DNA from: an uncultured Candidatus Melainabacteria bacterium
Lineage (GTDB): Bacteria; Cyanobacteriota; Vampirovibrionia; Gastranaerophilales; Gastranaerophilaceae
Assembly (NCBI GenBank): GCA_934718085.1
Contig: CAKUZL010000001.1
Coordinates: forward strand, 248,001 to 312,000
Length of the DNA: 64,000 nt
Direction of reading: 5' to 3'
The position numbers were made by a program, and so were the translations under genes. Under the pieces are notes generated by a model. It was not told where the DNA came from. It saw nothing but the letters and a program-made list of their open reading frames with translations, and did no database searches. Position 1 is the stretch's first letter, and the number at the start of each line of letters is the position of its first letter. Positions 15,116 through 24,456 of this stretch are shown here, piece after piece.

Positions 15116-17131
15116 ATGTTTTATATCATGAATAATTATCCTATCGGTGCGGGTGCATTTCAAAATACGTTGATGACGGAAATTAAATCGGAAAAAGCTC
15201 CCGACGGGACGGTAAGAACCCTTAAAAGAACGGTAAATCTCGGAAATATTCCTCTCGAGGCGCAATCAAAAGCTGTTTCCTCCGACGGGTACTTGAATGC
15301 GGAAATTATTGCGGCGAGAAGCGCCGCTGCAAATACAATTGCGGCAATCCAACTTCAGGCGGACAAAAATATCGAAAATATGAAAAAGGGCTTGCCTGTT
15401 CGCGATTACGAGCCTTCGCAAATTCAGTTCGAACAAATTATTCATTATCCCGGCGTGCCCGGATATTATGTTACTACCGGTTCCGTAAACCCCGAAAACG
15501 GAGGCGTTCCGAATGTCAAAAAGTCGGTTGTTTTGCCGGAAACGTTTGAGCATGTTCATCAGACCGAAACCGATAAAAAGGCTTTAAATTCCGAAAATTC
15601 TTTGCGTTCGGGTAGTGTTGTCGAATTGGAAGAAGGTTTTTACGACAACGAAAAAGTCGTTGCCGAACCCGCAAAGACCGATAATTCGGTCAAGGGTGCC
15701 GAACCGACCGAGGTAAAACCTGCAACTGTCGCGCCGGAAGACATCGACGTGACTCCCGCGGCGGAAACCAAGCCTGCAGAAACGGTTGTTCCCGTGACAG
15801 CGACAGAACCCGTCGAAGAGAAAAAAGTTCAAACAACGGCTGAATTTCTCGATGACGTAAATACAAAACTCTGCAAAAACAGATTTTCGAAACCCGAGTT
15901 GTTTCTTTTCGAAAAAGTCGTAAACGACGGAAACAAAAAGTTTGCTCAAGATTTGATGAGCGCAATTTATGAAGATTCGGGCGAATTTGTGTACGATTCC
16001 GACTTTATAACGCAAGTTTTGAAGGGTGCTGACGATGACGACGAGCAGTCTCTTCAATTTTTGCAATCGTACAATGCGAAACAAAAGGATTCGCGTAAAA
16101 AATTCGATACCTCCGATATTGCTTCCGTTATGGAATATTCGGGCAGCGCTCAATTTGAAACCTTGAAAAAACTTGTCGAGTCGAAATATCTCGATCAATG
16201 CGATGTAATTAGTTTTTTGGAGTATAACATCCCCGATTTTGCTTTACCGTTGGCGGAAAAAATGGTTTTAAGTGCCGAAAATCAACATGCGGCTTTTTAT
16301 TCGCGATTTAGAGCAGAATGTTTGAAAGATGCAACCGAAGAAACTTTGCCCGTATACGAAAAGTTGGCGGAAATAAGAGACGAACGAGGTGCCGTCAGGA
16401 GCCTTCCTAAACAAGAAACCGTGAAAAAAGCTGTTGATACAAACAGCGTCGATTTATTGGTAAAACTTCTTTCCGAAAGGAGGGATAGCGGAGAATTGAA
16501 AAACGACGCTTATTTAGTTGATAAATTCTACAAAGTCGATGACTTTTTGAAGTATAGAAAAGATCTTGAGAATGGTACCGATATACATGATATTATTACT
16601 TTGACAACCGATATTTCTGATGAAAAATCAAAAAAGATTTACGAAGAATTGGCAAACACACACAAAGACGAGCTTGACTCAAAAGACGGTCGCCTTTCGA
16701 AAGTTGACTTGAAACGTATGTTTAGAGACGGTGTTGACAAAGAAGACCAAGCCACAAAAGACCCCGAGTTCGTAAAAACCATGATCGAAGCGAAAGCTCC
16801 CGACGGTTCTTATCTTTTTGACAACAAAGCTCGTTTGAAAGCGGTCGTATATTGTGATCCCGAATACAGACCCGGTGTTTTAAAAATGGTAAATTCGGGT
16901 AAACTCGATTCGAAAGTTATAACCTCTTCGTTGGTACTCGAGCAGGTCAAATACGGGGATCGTCCGTATAAGTATGACGTTTCAGGTAGCGACAATAAAG
17001 TTATTTACCATGTCAAAGGAATCGAAAAAGCAACGAAAGAAGATTACGACAAAGCAATGAAGGAAGTAAAAGCGAAAGCCGAAAACTTTAACGGACCTTT
17101 TGTCGACGATCTTATCGCAAAGGCTTCGTAA
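15116..17131 (+). CDS. Hypothetical protein, 671 aa, acidic and modular
   Basis: No family recognised. Residues 1-150 are mixed and contain an Ala-rich helix (AARSAAANTIAAIQLQ). Residues about 190-245 form a low-complexity linker rich in Pro, Glu, Thr and Val (VKGAEPTEVKPATVAP-like). The rest is a long charged, helical region (FSKPELFLFEKVVNDGNKKF and similar) that may contain degenerate solenoid repeats, ending in DDLIAKAS. No signal peptide or membrane segment is evident. The ATG at 15128 (MNNYPIG) is an alternative start; neither has an ideal ribosome binding site. Paired TTGTAA boxes and a leader element shared with the gene at 929 precede it. A role as a secreted or envelope-interacting protein is speculation. 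Confidence 0.85.
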   Translation: MFYIMNNYPIGAGAFQNTLMTEIKSEKAPDGTVRTLKRTVNLGNIPLEAQSKAVSSDGYLNAEIIAARSAAANTIAAIQLQADKNIENMKKGLPVRDYEPSQIQFEQIIHYPGVPGYYVTTGSVNPENGGVPNVKKSVVLPETFEHVHQTETDKKALNSENSLRSGSVVELEEGFYDNEKVVAEPAKTDNSVKGAEPTEVKPATVAPEDIDVTPAAETKPAETVVPVTATEPVEEKKVQTTAEFLDDVNTKLCKNRFSKPELFLFEKVVNDGNKKFAQDLMSAIYEDSGEFVYDSDFITQVLKGADDDDEQSLQFLQSYNAKQKDSRKKFDTSDIASVMEYSGSAQFETLKKLVESKYLDQCDVISFLEYNIPDFALPLAEKMVLSAENQHAAFYSRFRAECLKDATEETLPVYEKLAEIRDERGAVRSLPKQETVKKAVDTNSVDLLVKLLSERRDSGELKNDAYLVDKFYKVDDFLKYRKDLENGTDIHDIITLTTDISDEKSKKIYEELANTHKDELDSKDGRLSKVDLKRMFRDGVDKEDQATKDPEFVKTMIEAKAPDGSYLFDNKARLKAVVYCDPEYRPGVLKMVNSGKLDSKVITSSLVLEQVKYGDRPYKYDVSGSDNKVIYHVKGIEKATKEDYDKAMKEVKAKAENFNGPFVDDLIAKAS

Positions 17132-17323
17132 GGTGCCGTGTCGGCGCAAGAAAATCGGTGAATGCCCGTAACTTGCGAACTGTCCGTAAAAACAAACGAT
17201 AAATGGCGAACAATGTCGATGCGGTGTTTGCGGACGGTCTCCCGAGCGATAAACGGTGAACGGCGAACGACCGATGACGAGAGTCAGGCTTAAACCGACA
17301 GCCGGCGTTTTGCTAAAATTTGT

Positions 17324-17363
17324 AACAAAAAGAGAGCTCTCGCCGGGGCTCTCTCTTTTTGTT
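17324..17363. terminator. Long bidirectional terminator
   Basis: AACAAAAAGAGAG (17324-17336) pairs with CTCTCTTTTTGTT (17351-17363). It lies between the convergent 15116 gene and kdsA and can serve both. Confidence 0.85.
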
Positions 17364-17402
17364 CTGTTCTGTTTTTTGTAATCGGGTCGTGAATTTCGGT
17401 AA

Positions 17403-18224
17403 TTATTTTTGACGAACCAACTTGAAAATTTCGTTCGAAATTTTTATCAATTCTCTTGCCGTCTCAAAATTTATCATGTTTGCGCCGTCGCAAAGTCCTT
17501 TGTCCGGGTCGGGGTGAACTTCGAAAAACAGTCCGTCGCAGCCCGAAGCAACCGCGGCTTTGGCAAGCGGTCCGACAAAACGACGTTCGCCCGAGGTGTG
17601 GTCGCCTCCGCCTCCCGGCAATTGAACGCTGTGTGTTGCGTCGAAAATCATCGGATAGCCGATTTCGTGGGTGATTTCGGAGCTTCTCATGTCCGAAACC
17701 AGGTTGTTGTAGCCGAAGCTTACGCCCCTGTCGGTCACGATAATTTGTGAATTACCCGATTCTTTTACCTTTTCGGCAATCGATTTCATTTGATAAGGCG
17801 ACAAAAATTGCCCTTTTTTTATATTAACGACTTTTCCCGTTTTTGCCGCGGCAACGAGAAGGTCGGTTTGCCTGCACAAAAATGCCGGAATTTGAATGAT
17901 ATCCGCAACTTCGGCGGCTTCGGCAGCTTCTTGCGGAAGGTGGATGTCAGTCACAATCGGCACTTCAAATTCTTTTTTTATTTGAGCCAAAAGTTCCAGA
18001 CCTTTTTCTTTTCCCAAACCGCGGTAAGACTTGATGGAACTGCGATTTGCCTTGTCGTAAGAGCATTTGAAAACGTAGTAAATGTCGTTTTCTTCGGCGA
18101 TTTTTTTGAGGGCTTCCGCCGTGCGCGCCGAAACGTCGTAGCTTTCTGTAGCGCAAGGTCCCGCAAGGACAATCATTTTGCCGGTTCCGATTTCGAATTT
18201 ATCCGTAATTACGGGTGTTATCAT
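17403..18224 (-). CDS. kdsA: 3-deoxy-8-phosphooctulonate synthase
   Basis: A class I DAHP-synthase-like aldolase that condenses PEP with arabinose 5-phosphate to Kdo-8-phosphate, the precursor of the LPS inner-core sugar Kdo. Typical motifs are MIVLAGPCATES near the start, FKCSYDKANRSS, PIVTDIHLPQ, IQIPAFLCRQTDLL, NIKKGQFLSPYQM and FDATHSVQLPGG. I start at the ATG at 18224, preceded by AAAGGAGAAAGC; a longer frame adds an unlikely Lys-rich extension. The Asn in the NIKKGQF motif marks the metal-independent-type signature by family knowledge. Its presence argues for a Kdo-containing outer membrane. Confidence 0.96.
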   Translation of the reverse strand: MITPVITDKFEIGTGKMIVLAGPCATESYDVSARTAEALKKIAEENDIYYVFKCSYDKANRSSIKSYRGLGKEKGLELLAQIKKEFEVPIVTDIHLPQEAAEAAEVADIIQIPAFLCRQTDLLVAAAKTGKVVNIKKGQFLSPYQMKSIAEKVKESGNSQIIVTDRGVSFGYNNLVSDMRSSEITHEIGYPMIFDATHSVQLPGGGGDHTSGERRFVGPLAKAAVASGCDGLFFEVHPDPDKGLCDGANMINFETARELIKISNEIFKLVRQK

Positions 18225-18346
18225 AGCTTTCTCCTTTTTTTGCATTATAAAATGAGAAGATTTTTTTTTCAAAGATATTAAGATTTTTTACCGAAGCATG
18301 CCCGAAAACCGGAAATTTTTCGAAAGTTGTTATATGATGTCTATTG

Positions 18347-19174
18347 ATGAAAAAGTTGTTGATTTTTATATTATTGTCGGTTTTTGTTTGCAATTCGGTC
18401 GGCGCCGAAGAGATTTTGCTGAAACAAAACGAAAAGCATGAACTCAGGCTGTCTCCCGTGAAAAAAGTCACTAAGGACAAAATGGTCATAACCAAACAGG
18501 AAGAGTTGCAGGAGCTTGTGGCAATTCAACAGGAAAGCGAAATTAAAGACCTCGAAATGCTTTGGCAGGCGACGGTTGACAACAATCAGCTGATAAAATT
18601 TGCGCTGCAAAAGCTTAATGCACCCGAAGGACAAAAAAGACTGCATTCCTCGATAGCGGCAAAAACATTGTCCGCGGCGGTTTACGGGGCTTCGTACCTG
18701 CCGATGTTTATGGGCGGCGACGCGCTGACTCAGTCCGCATCGTTCGCGACGGGACGGCTGGTCAATAATTTTCTTAACAAAGCCTCCACGCCGACTCAGG
18801 ATATTATGACCGATACCGAGCTCATTGAGCTTGCGGGAACGGTAGAAACCCTTCAGGATACGATAATTTCCACCTACTATAACTACAAAGGTGCTCTGAA
18901 CAAACTCCGCGACACCCGCGCGCGTATCGTTCTTTACAACAAAAATTATTCGAACGCTCTGAAATCGGGCGATGAACTCGAAATCCTCATTTCATCCTCG
19001 TCCTACCAAAAAATGCTCCTCGAAGAATTTTACGACGAACAGGAAGCCAAAAAATATTGCATCGAACTTCAACGTCTTGCCGGCGAAAAAACCGTCGAAA
19101 AGCTCAGTTTGGCTCAATATGCGTACAAAAACACCATGATTAATCCCGAAAAGGTAAAAAATGAAAATAAATAA
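18347..19174 (+). CDS. Secreted coiled-coil protein, first of a paralogous pair, 275 aa
   Basis: The N-terminus MKKLLIFILLSVFVCNSVGAEE is a clear signal peptide (cleavage near residue 20). The body is helical: an acidic helix (QEELQELVAIQQESE), a small-residue hydrophobic stretch near residues 105-140 (ALTQSASFATG), then long helices with TYYNYKGALNKL and SYQKMLLEEFYDEQEAKK ending LAGEKTVEKL. The helical C-terminal part resembles by eye the periplasmic coiled coils of TolC-like proteins, but there are no beta-barrel strands. The next gene encodes a homologous protein and overlaps it by 14 bp. The frame could begin at TTG 18344, but the ATG is likelier. No good ribosome binding site is seen. 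Confidence 0.82.
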   Translation: MKKLLIFILLSVFVCNSVGAEEILLKQNEKHELRLSPVKKVTKDKMVITKQEELQELVAIQQESEIKDLEMLWQATVDNNQLIKFALQKLNAPEGQKRLHSSIAAKTLSAAVYGASYLPMFMGGDALTQSASFATGRLVNNFLNKASTPTQDIMTDTELIELAGTVETLQDTIISTYYNYKGALNKLRDTRARIVLYNKNYSNALKSGDELEILISSSSYQKMLLEEFYDEQEAKKYCIELQRLAGEKTVEKLSLAQYAYKNTMINPEKVKNENK

Positions 19175-20051
19175 ACTTTTTACGATTTTTTTAACGTTTT
19201 TGATGTTGTCGTCGGTTGCGCCCGCGCAGATTGTTACGCCCGACATGCTTGACGTTCCTAAAAAGCCCGAATACAGGCTGGGTACCGGTTCGGAGTCCGA
19301 AAAAGAATTCAAAGTGGTTTCGACCGTCGAAGAAAAACAGGCAAAATTGAAACGCGAATATGTGAAAAGTAAGTCCTACGCGGATTACACCATAAAAGAT
19401 TTGTCAAAAGAAGTTGCCGCGCTTTCTGATATCGATAAAGAAAATATGCTCGAAGATATTTCGATTTTGTGGTCGGGTGCTGCAGCAAAAAGTGAAACTG
19501 TTAAATTTACCATCTACAAACTCGCAAACCCGGACGCCGACAAGCCCGACAAAAATATCGTTCAAAAAGTTATCCGTCCGTTGGCGGGGTTTTCTTCCCT
19601 TGCGGGCGCCGGGTTTATGAATCCCATCGCCGCGACAACCGCGATTATGAGCGGCGCCCTCGTCAGTTCGCTTTCCACCGACGACAGAGAACTTAACTAC
19701 AAGTACACAAAAGTCACCGATGCCGACATGATTATGCTTCTGAAACGTGTCGATGACCTGCAAAGACGCTTGATTACGGATTATATGGACTATATTACCG
19801 CATATCGCGCGGTTAATCTTACCGAAGAAACCGTCAAAAAATCTTTCGCGAATGTCCAAAAACGCCACGCGAAGCGCGAAACCGTTCTGATTGCCGATTC
19901 TTACTATCGTAATGCTCTCGAAAACAAAAAACGCGCCGAAACGATATTCCTTTCAAAACGAGCGGCTCTCGAGCAAACAGTGGGAATTGAAGCTATGGCG
20001 GAATTTGAGGCTGCGCTTGCCGAACGCGAAAAAAATAAATCCGCGGAATAA
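19161..20051 (+). CDS. Secreted coiled-coil protein, second of a paralogous pair, 296 aa
   Basis: A signal peptide MKINKLFTIFLTFLMLSSVAPAQ is followed by the same architecture as the preceding gene: an acidic helix with ILWSGAAAKSETVKFTIYKL (compare MLWQATVDNNQLIKFALQKL), a Gly/Ala-rich hydrophobic segment (GFMNPIAATTAIMSGALVSSL), a motif DADMIMLLKRVDDLQRRLITDYMDYITAYR matching DTELIELAGTVETLQDT, and C-terminal helices with SYYRNALENKKRAET. The start overlaps the upstream gene by 14 bp, so the two are translated together and probably assemble together in the periplasm. Function unknown; TolC-like coiled coil is a weak hypothesis. Confidence 0.82.
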   Translation: MKINKLFTIFLTFLMLSSVAPAQIVTPDMLDVPKKPEYRLGTGSESEKEFKVVSTVEEKQAKLKREYVKSKSYADYTIKDLSKEVAALSDIDKENMLEDISILWSGAAAKSETVKFTIYKLANPDADKPDKNIVQKVIRPLAGFSSLAGAGFMNPIAATTAIMSGALVSSLSTDDRELNYKYTKVTDADMIMLLKRVDDLQRRLITDYMDYITAYRAVNLTEETVKKSFANVQKRHAKRETVLIADSYYRNALENKKRAETIFLSKRAALEQTVGIEAMAEFEAALAEREKNKSAE

Positions 20052-20239
20052 TCTGTTTCGTTTCGGTTTTGTTGCGTCATAATTTGTTTCGTTGCATGAA
20101 CCCCGAGCATCCGACTTACCGTTTCAGGGTTCCCGTTAAACCGTGTGTGTTCGACGTTTAAAACGAATTTTTTCGCCGGATTCGCATTCTGACGTTGCCG
20201 CGACACTCGGGGGCGGGCATGGAAAAGTTCAAACCGCGT

Positions 20240-22435
20240 TTAACCCTTTTTCTTCTTTTTCGGCGGAACGTACGCGCGCGTTGCGGAATTCAACGGAACC
20301 CGCTTTACCGAAATCACCGATTCGGTATGCTGAAGCACGTTTATGACAGAATTCAGCTTGTCTATGGAATTTATCTCAAGCCCGAGCTCGATTACCCCGA
20401 TTTTTTGCGTCGGGTTCGATTTTACGTTCGCATAAGTGATATTTGTGTCGCAATCGGTAATTATCGACAAAATGTCTTTGAGCATGCCCATTTTGTCCTG
20501 AACGTCTATCCGAATTGCCGAAACATAAGTTTTTTTCGTTTTTTTGTTCGTGTTCCAGGAAATATCGAGCATACGTTCGGGTTGAACGGTTTCCAACGAT
20601 TTGCAACTTTTCGAATGTACCGAAATTCCCTTTCCGCGCGTGATTACACCGACTATCGGTTCTCCCGGCAGCGGCAGACAACACTTAGCTATCGAGTACA
20701 TAAGCCCGTCAAGCCCGATGATTTCGTCTTTCGAGTTTTCGAATTTGTGCTGCGATACGAATTTTGAAACGTCATCGTCGGCAAGTTTCGCTTTTTTCAG
20801 CCGGTTCAACACTTTGATTGCCGAAAGTTCGCCGTTTCCGAGCATCGCAAGAAGGTCCTCGATACACGAACAATTAAGCGTTTTTGCGATATTCAGCAGC
20901 TCGCCGTTTTTGACGCATTCATCGTACAAAGCCTTTGTAAGCTCAGCCTCCATAAGGCTTTTCCCGATTGATATATATTCGTCGCGTTTATTCTTTTTAA
21001 ACCACTGTTTTATCTTTGATTGCGCTTGTTTTGTAGTTGCAAAATCAAGCCAGTGCATTTTCGGAATACCTGTTTTTGACGTCAAAACTTCAACGATATC
21101 GCCGTTTTTCAGTTTTGTATCAAGTTGCGCGATTCTTCCGTTAATCAAAACTCCGGTCGTTTTGTAGCCGACGTCGGTGTGAATTCGAAACGCAAAGTCA
21201 AGCGCAGTGGCGTTTTGCGGTAAATCTATAACATCGCCCGTCGGAGTGAACGCAAAGACTTGATTTGTAAAAAGCTCCATTTTGACTTTTTCGACAAACT
21301 CTCCCGCGCCCGCGCTTTCTTTTTCAAGTTTGAGCATTTCCTGCATCCACGAAAACTGAATGTCCGTTGCGGATTGTGCCTTTACGGAGCCCGATTCTTT
21401 GTAACGCCAATGCGCGGCAACCCCGTATTCGGCAATATGATGCATTTCGTACGTTCTTATCTGAACTTCGAGCGGCTTTTGTCCCGGCCCGAGAACGGAT
21501 GTGTGCAAAGACCTGTAGCCGTTGCTTTTCGGCATTGCGATGTAATCCTTGAATCGACCGGGTATCGGCTTAAAATGCGCGTGGATTACCCCCAAAACCT
21601 CGTAACACTCGCGCTCGTCTTTTACGATAATTCTTACCGCCGTTATGTCGTAAAGATCGTTGAACGAAACGTTCGAGCGGTTCATTTTCTTGTAAATGCT
21701 GTAGTAATGCTTTGCCCGCCCCGTTATCTCGGCTTCGATTTTGTTTTGCTTCAAATTGTGAGAAATCTTGTTTATAAGCCGTTTTACGGTGTCTTCCCGT
21801 TCGGCTTTTTTTTGTGCGACAAGCTGAGCTATTTCAAAATACTTGTCGGGGTGCAAATATCTTAACGAAAGGTCTTCGAGCTCCGATTTTATTTTCCCGA
21901 TACCCAATCTGCCCGCAAGCGGCGCAAAAATGTCTAATGTTTCTTTCGCAATTCGCTGTTGCTTCACGGGCGGCATGTAGTTCAGGGTTCGCATATTGTG
22001 AAGTCGGTCGGCGAGTTTCAAAAATATTACCCGAACATCCTTTGCCATCGCGATAAACATCTTCCGGAAGTTTTCCGCTTGGCGTTCTTCTTTCGATTTG
22101 AAGCTGTATTTTCCGAGTTTCGTAACGCCTTCCACAAGGCTTAAAACGTCCTTCCCGAATTTTTTTTCGATTTCTTCGGGTGCGGTGTCCGTGTCTTCCA
22201 AAATGTCGTGCAAAAATGCTGCGATTATCGTCGATTTATCGGCGCGTAAATCCGCCAAAATCAACGCGACTTCGCAAGGGTGGATGATGTACGGCTCTTC
22301 GCTGACCCGATACTGCCCGGAATGCAGTTTTGCCGCATATTCGTATGCCCCGTTGATTTCTTTAATGTCTTCTTCGGTGCGTTTTTGCTCGTGTAAAATT
22401 TTGTTAAGTCGCTCGATTAAATTTTTCTCGTCCAT
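20240..22435 (-). CDS. relA: Bifunctional (p)ppGpp synthetase/hydrolase
   Basis: A long RSH protein (731 aa) that makes and degrades the alarmone (p)ppGpp. The N-terminal HD hydrolase has AAFLHDILEDT near residue 80, and KLADRLHNMRTL near 140. The synthetase domain contains YDITAVRIIV and KDYIAMPKSNGYRSLHTSVL with the catalytic region around residue 300. A TGS domain (VFAFTPTGDVIDLP, DFAFRIHTDVG) follows near 390-450, then a zinc-finger-like region with CCLPLPGEPIVG, and a C-terminal ACT domain (VQDKMGMLKDILSI). HD motif retention suggests both activities. The C-terminus ends with a short poly-lysine tail. No operon partner is evident. Confidence 0.95.
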   Translation of the reverse strand: MDEKNLIERLNKILHEQKRTEEDIKEINGAYEYAAKLHSGQYRVSEEPYIIHPCEVALILADLRADKSTIIAAFLHDILEDTDTAPEEIEKKFGKDVLSLVEGVTKLGKYSFKSKEERQAENFRKMFIAMAKDVRVIFLKLADRLHNMRTLNYMPPVKQQRIAKETLDIFAPLAGRLGIGKIKSELEDLSLRYLHPDKYFEIAQLVAQKKAEREDTVKRLINKISHNLKQNKIEAEITGRAKHYYSIYKKMNRSNVSFNDLYDITAVRIIVKDERECYEVLGVIHAHFKPIPGRFKDYIAMPKSNGYRSLHTSVLGPGQKPLEVQIRTYEMHHIAEYGVAAHWRYKESGSVKAQSATDIQFSWMQEMLKLEKESAGAGEFVEKVKMELFTNQVFAFTPTGDVIDLPQNATALDFAFRIHTDVGYKTTGVLINGRIAQLDTKLKNGDIVEVLTSKTGIPKMHWLDFATTKQAQSKIKQWFKKNKRDEYISIGKSLMEAELTKALYDECVKNGELLNIAKTLNCSCIEDLLAMLGNGELSAIKVLNRLKKAKLADDDVSKFVSQHKFENSKDEIIGLDGLMYSIAKCCLPLPGEPIVGVITRGKGISVHSKSCKSLETVQPERMLDISWNTNKKTKKTYVSAIRIDVQDKMGMLKDILSIITDCDTNITYANVKSNPTQKIGVIELGLEINSIDKLNSVINVLQHTESVISVKRVPLNSATRAYVPPKKKKKG

Positions 22436-22527
22436 ATTTGTCGAAGTTTTGTATGTTTTTTATTAATTTTATAACTTTTTTTTCGTTTTGTCCGGAGTTT
22501 TTTTTCGGATTTGGGTTAAAAGAACGG

Positions 22528-23052
22528 TTATTTGAAGAAAATTCCCGCAACGACGAAGGACAAAACAATTCCGATAAAATCGCAAATCAGCCCGACGGGC
22601 AGGGCGTACCTGTATTTTTTTATTCCGACCGCGCCGAAATATACAGAAAGTACGTAGAACGTGGTTTCCGAGCTTCCGAGCATTATTGCGGCGAGTTTTG
22701 TCGTGAAAGAATCGGGCGGGTTTGCCGATGCGATGTCCGAAAAAATCCCGATAGCCGCGCTTCCCGACATCGATCGTATTATCGCGAGCGGCAAAATGTC
22801 TTGAGGAAAATTAAAATATTCGAAAAACATTTTACCCAAAATATCGAGTGCGCCCGAAGCCCGAAACATGGCTATCGCGACGATTATTGCCGTCAGGTAC
22901 GGAATTATTCTCAAAGTTACGTCAACTCCGTCTTTTGCGCCTTTCGTAAAAGATTCGTACACGGGAACTTTTTTTATCAGTGCGTAAACCAAAATGGTTG
23001 ATATTATCAACGGAAGTGCCCATAACGAAAGGATATTGACGATTTCTTTCAT
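22528..23052 (-). CDS. spmB: SpmB-like nucleoside-recognition (Gate) membrane protein
   Basis: A 174-residue polytopic membrane protein of the SpmA/SpmB family with nucleoside-recognition (Gate) domain features. Key segments are PYLTAIIVAIAMFRASGALD, IIRSMSGSAAIGIFSDI and IMLGSSETTFYVLSVYFGAVG, the last matching the conserved SSETTFY signature of SpmB. The start overlaps the spmA stop by four bases (ATGA). In Bacillus these proteins affect spore core dehydration, but homologues are common in non-sporulating bacteria, where the role is unknown. No sporulation gene is seen in this window. Confidence 0.92.
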   Translation of the reverse strand: MKEIVNILSLWALPLIISTILVYALIKKVPVYESFTKGAKDGVDVTLRIIPYLTAIIVAIAMFRASGALDILGKMFFEYFNFPQDILPLAIIRSMSGSAAIGIFSDIASANPPDSFTTKLAAIMLGSSETTFYVLSVYFGAVGIKKYRYALPVGLICDFIGIVLSFVVAGIFFK

Positions 23053-23651
23053 TGCGGTTTATCCTCCGTTTTTTGTGCGGGGTAAAATTTTTCGAAAATT
23101 TTTGCGATAACGATTGCCGAAATAAACGTCCCCGAAGTCACCAAAAGAGTCGGAATTATTATTTCCGTTGGGTTTTTGCTTCCCGCTGCCGCCAAAATCG
23201 CTATTACCGTCGCGGGGATAAGCTGAAATCCGGCGGTGTTCATCGCAAGAAGCATGCACATCGGATTTGACGCGGACGATTTGTTTCGGTTGATTTTTTG
23301 CATTTCCTCCATTGCTTTTATTCCCGCGGGAGTCGCGGCATTTGCAAGTCCGAGGGCGTTTGCGGAAAAATTGAGCGCGACGTTGCCCGCAATTTCATCG
23401 TTGTCGGCAGCTTCGGGAAACAAAATTTTTGCCGCGGGGCGCAAAAATTCGGAGATTTTTTTGACCAGTCCCGAATCTTCCGCAATTTTCATAATCCCGA
23501 GCCAAAAAACCATGACGCCCGCTATTCCGAGCGCAATTTTTATCGATGTTTCCGCCCCCGAAAGTATTGCGTTTACGACATCCGAGAGCTTGCCGTTGAT
23601 TGCTCCGAAAATAAACGAAAAAATTATCAAAAATGCCCAGATATAATTCAT
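23049..23651 (-). CDS. spmA: SpmA-like nucleoside-recognition (Gate) membrane protein
   Basis: A 200-residue membrane protein, first gene of the spmA-spmB pair. Typical features are VMVFWLGIMKIAEDSGLV, the segment NVALNFSANALGLANAATPAGIKAMEEM (positions about 95-122) with the family's NxxANxLGLxNAATPxG pattern, and MLLAMNTAGFQLIPATVIAI near the C-terminus. It overlaps spmB by four bases. A transporter-like or scaffold role in the cytoplasmic membrane is likely; the substrate is not known. Confidence 0.92.
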   Translation of the reverse strand: MNYIWAFLIIFSFIFGAINGKLSDVVNAILSGAETSIKIALGIAGVMVFWLGIMKIAEDSGLVKKISEFLRPAAKILFPEAADNDEIAGNVALNFSANALGLANAATPAGIKAMEEMQKINRNKSSASNPMCMLLAMNTAGFQLIPATVIAILAAAGSKNPTEIIIPTLLVTSGTFISAIVIAKIFEKFYPAQKTEDKPQ

Positions 23652-23771
23652 ACAACAATTTTAATATGCTTTTTATTCTTTTCAAACTTGTAAATATTTC
23701 TTAATTTTAGATGTTATAAAATTTTTAATCCGGGAATAATACAAGTAGGTCAATAAAAGAAGGAGTTTTTT

Positions 23772-24260
23772 ATGGATATTTCCGCTATCGGGTTTTCCCC
23801 TTTGGATGATGCCGTTGCTCTGTCTTTGCGGCAAATGGGAATTCAGCCCACAGGTAACAAAGAATTGGACAGAATGATTGCCGAACAGGAAAATGCTATC
23901 AATCGACTGAATTCGGACGACGGCAAGTTGAAAATCAACACCGAAGAGTCGGTTGTCGAAACGACAAAATCCGACACCGACAATACGGACGTAAATGACC
24001 TTCCCTGGGCGGATGTAATGTATCAATTGGGACTTACCCCCACCGGTGACGAAGAAGAAGATTACAACACGATAATCGAAGAAATCGATTATCAGCTCGA
24101 AAACGCTCAGTCCGAGTACGACGTCAGCTACTATACCTGGCTCCGAAGCGACGTCGACGAAATCTTCAGCGGTTATAACCCCGTAACCGCCGACAATAAC
24201 TTCGAAAATATGTTCATCGGTGCTACACAACTCGCGTACGTTAATTTTACGATGTTGTGA
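23772..24260 (+). CDS. Hypothetical protein with duplicated PTG motif, 162 aa
   Basis: No family recognised. Two copies of a helical motif are visible: LSLRQMGIQPTGNKELDRMI (residues 17-36) and VMYQLGLTPTGDEEEDYNTI (residues about 82-101), each followed by an acidic helix (AEQENAINRL; EEIDYQLENA). The protein is very acidic, with no signal peptide or membrane segment. AGAAGGAG precedes the ATG at good spacing, and a perfect GAAA-loop terminator follows, so it is a well-formed monocistronic gene. The pattern might be a small repeat or dimer module. Confidence 0.85.
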   Translation: MDISAIGFSPLDDAVALSLRQMGIQPTGNKELDRMIAEQENAINRLNSDDGKLKINTEESVVETTKSDTDNTDVNDLPWADVMYQLGLTPTGDEEEDYNTIIEEIDYQLENAQSEYDVSYYTWLRSDVDEIFSGYNPVTADNNFENMFIGATQLAYVNFTML

Positions 24261-24295
24261 TTTTGTGCCTCCTAAACAATCTTTTTGGTAAGTTC

Positions 24296-24322
24296 ATGCA
24301 CAAGAAATTGTGCATTTTTTTT
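24296..24322 (+). terminator. Perfect terminator with GAAA tetraloop
   Basis: ATGCACAA (24296-24303), loop GAAA, TTGTGCAT (24308-24315), then eight T in a row. Confidence 0.9.
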
Positions 24323-24330
24323 ATTTCGTA

Positions 24331-24359
24331 TTGACTAAATTTTTTGAGCAGAGTATTAT
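24331..24359 (+). promoter_or_regulatory. Sigma-70-type promoter of tRNA-Leu
   Basis: TTGACT (24331-24336), 17-bp spacer, TATTAT (24354-24359); expected transcription start about 24366, ten bases before the tRNA. Confidence 0.8.
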
Positions 24360-24375
24360 ATTCACATACCAACAC

Positions 24376-24456
24376 GTCGGAGTGGCGGAATGGTAGACGC
24401 GCACGTTTGAGGGGCGTGTGGAGAAATCCGTAGGGGTTCAAGTCCCCTCTTCGACA
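24376..24456 (+). tRNA. tRNA-Leu (GAG)
   Basis: A class II tRNA with a variable arm of about 13 nt. Acceptor GTCGGAG pairs with CTTCGAC; the anticodon stem CACGT/GCGTG encloses loop TTGAGGG, giving anticodon GAG (CUC/CUU codons). The T arm is AGGGG-TTCAAGT-CCCCT. The 3' CCA is not encoded. Confidence 0.93.

Noticed and set aside
22528..23651. Evidence for sporulation from spmA/spmB
   Set aside because: The family is widespread in non-sporulating bacteria and no other sporulation genes are present.
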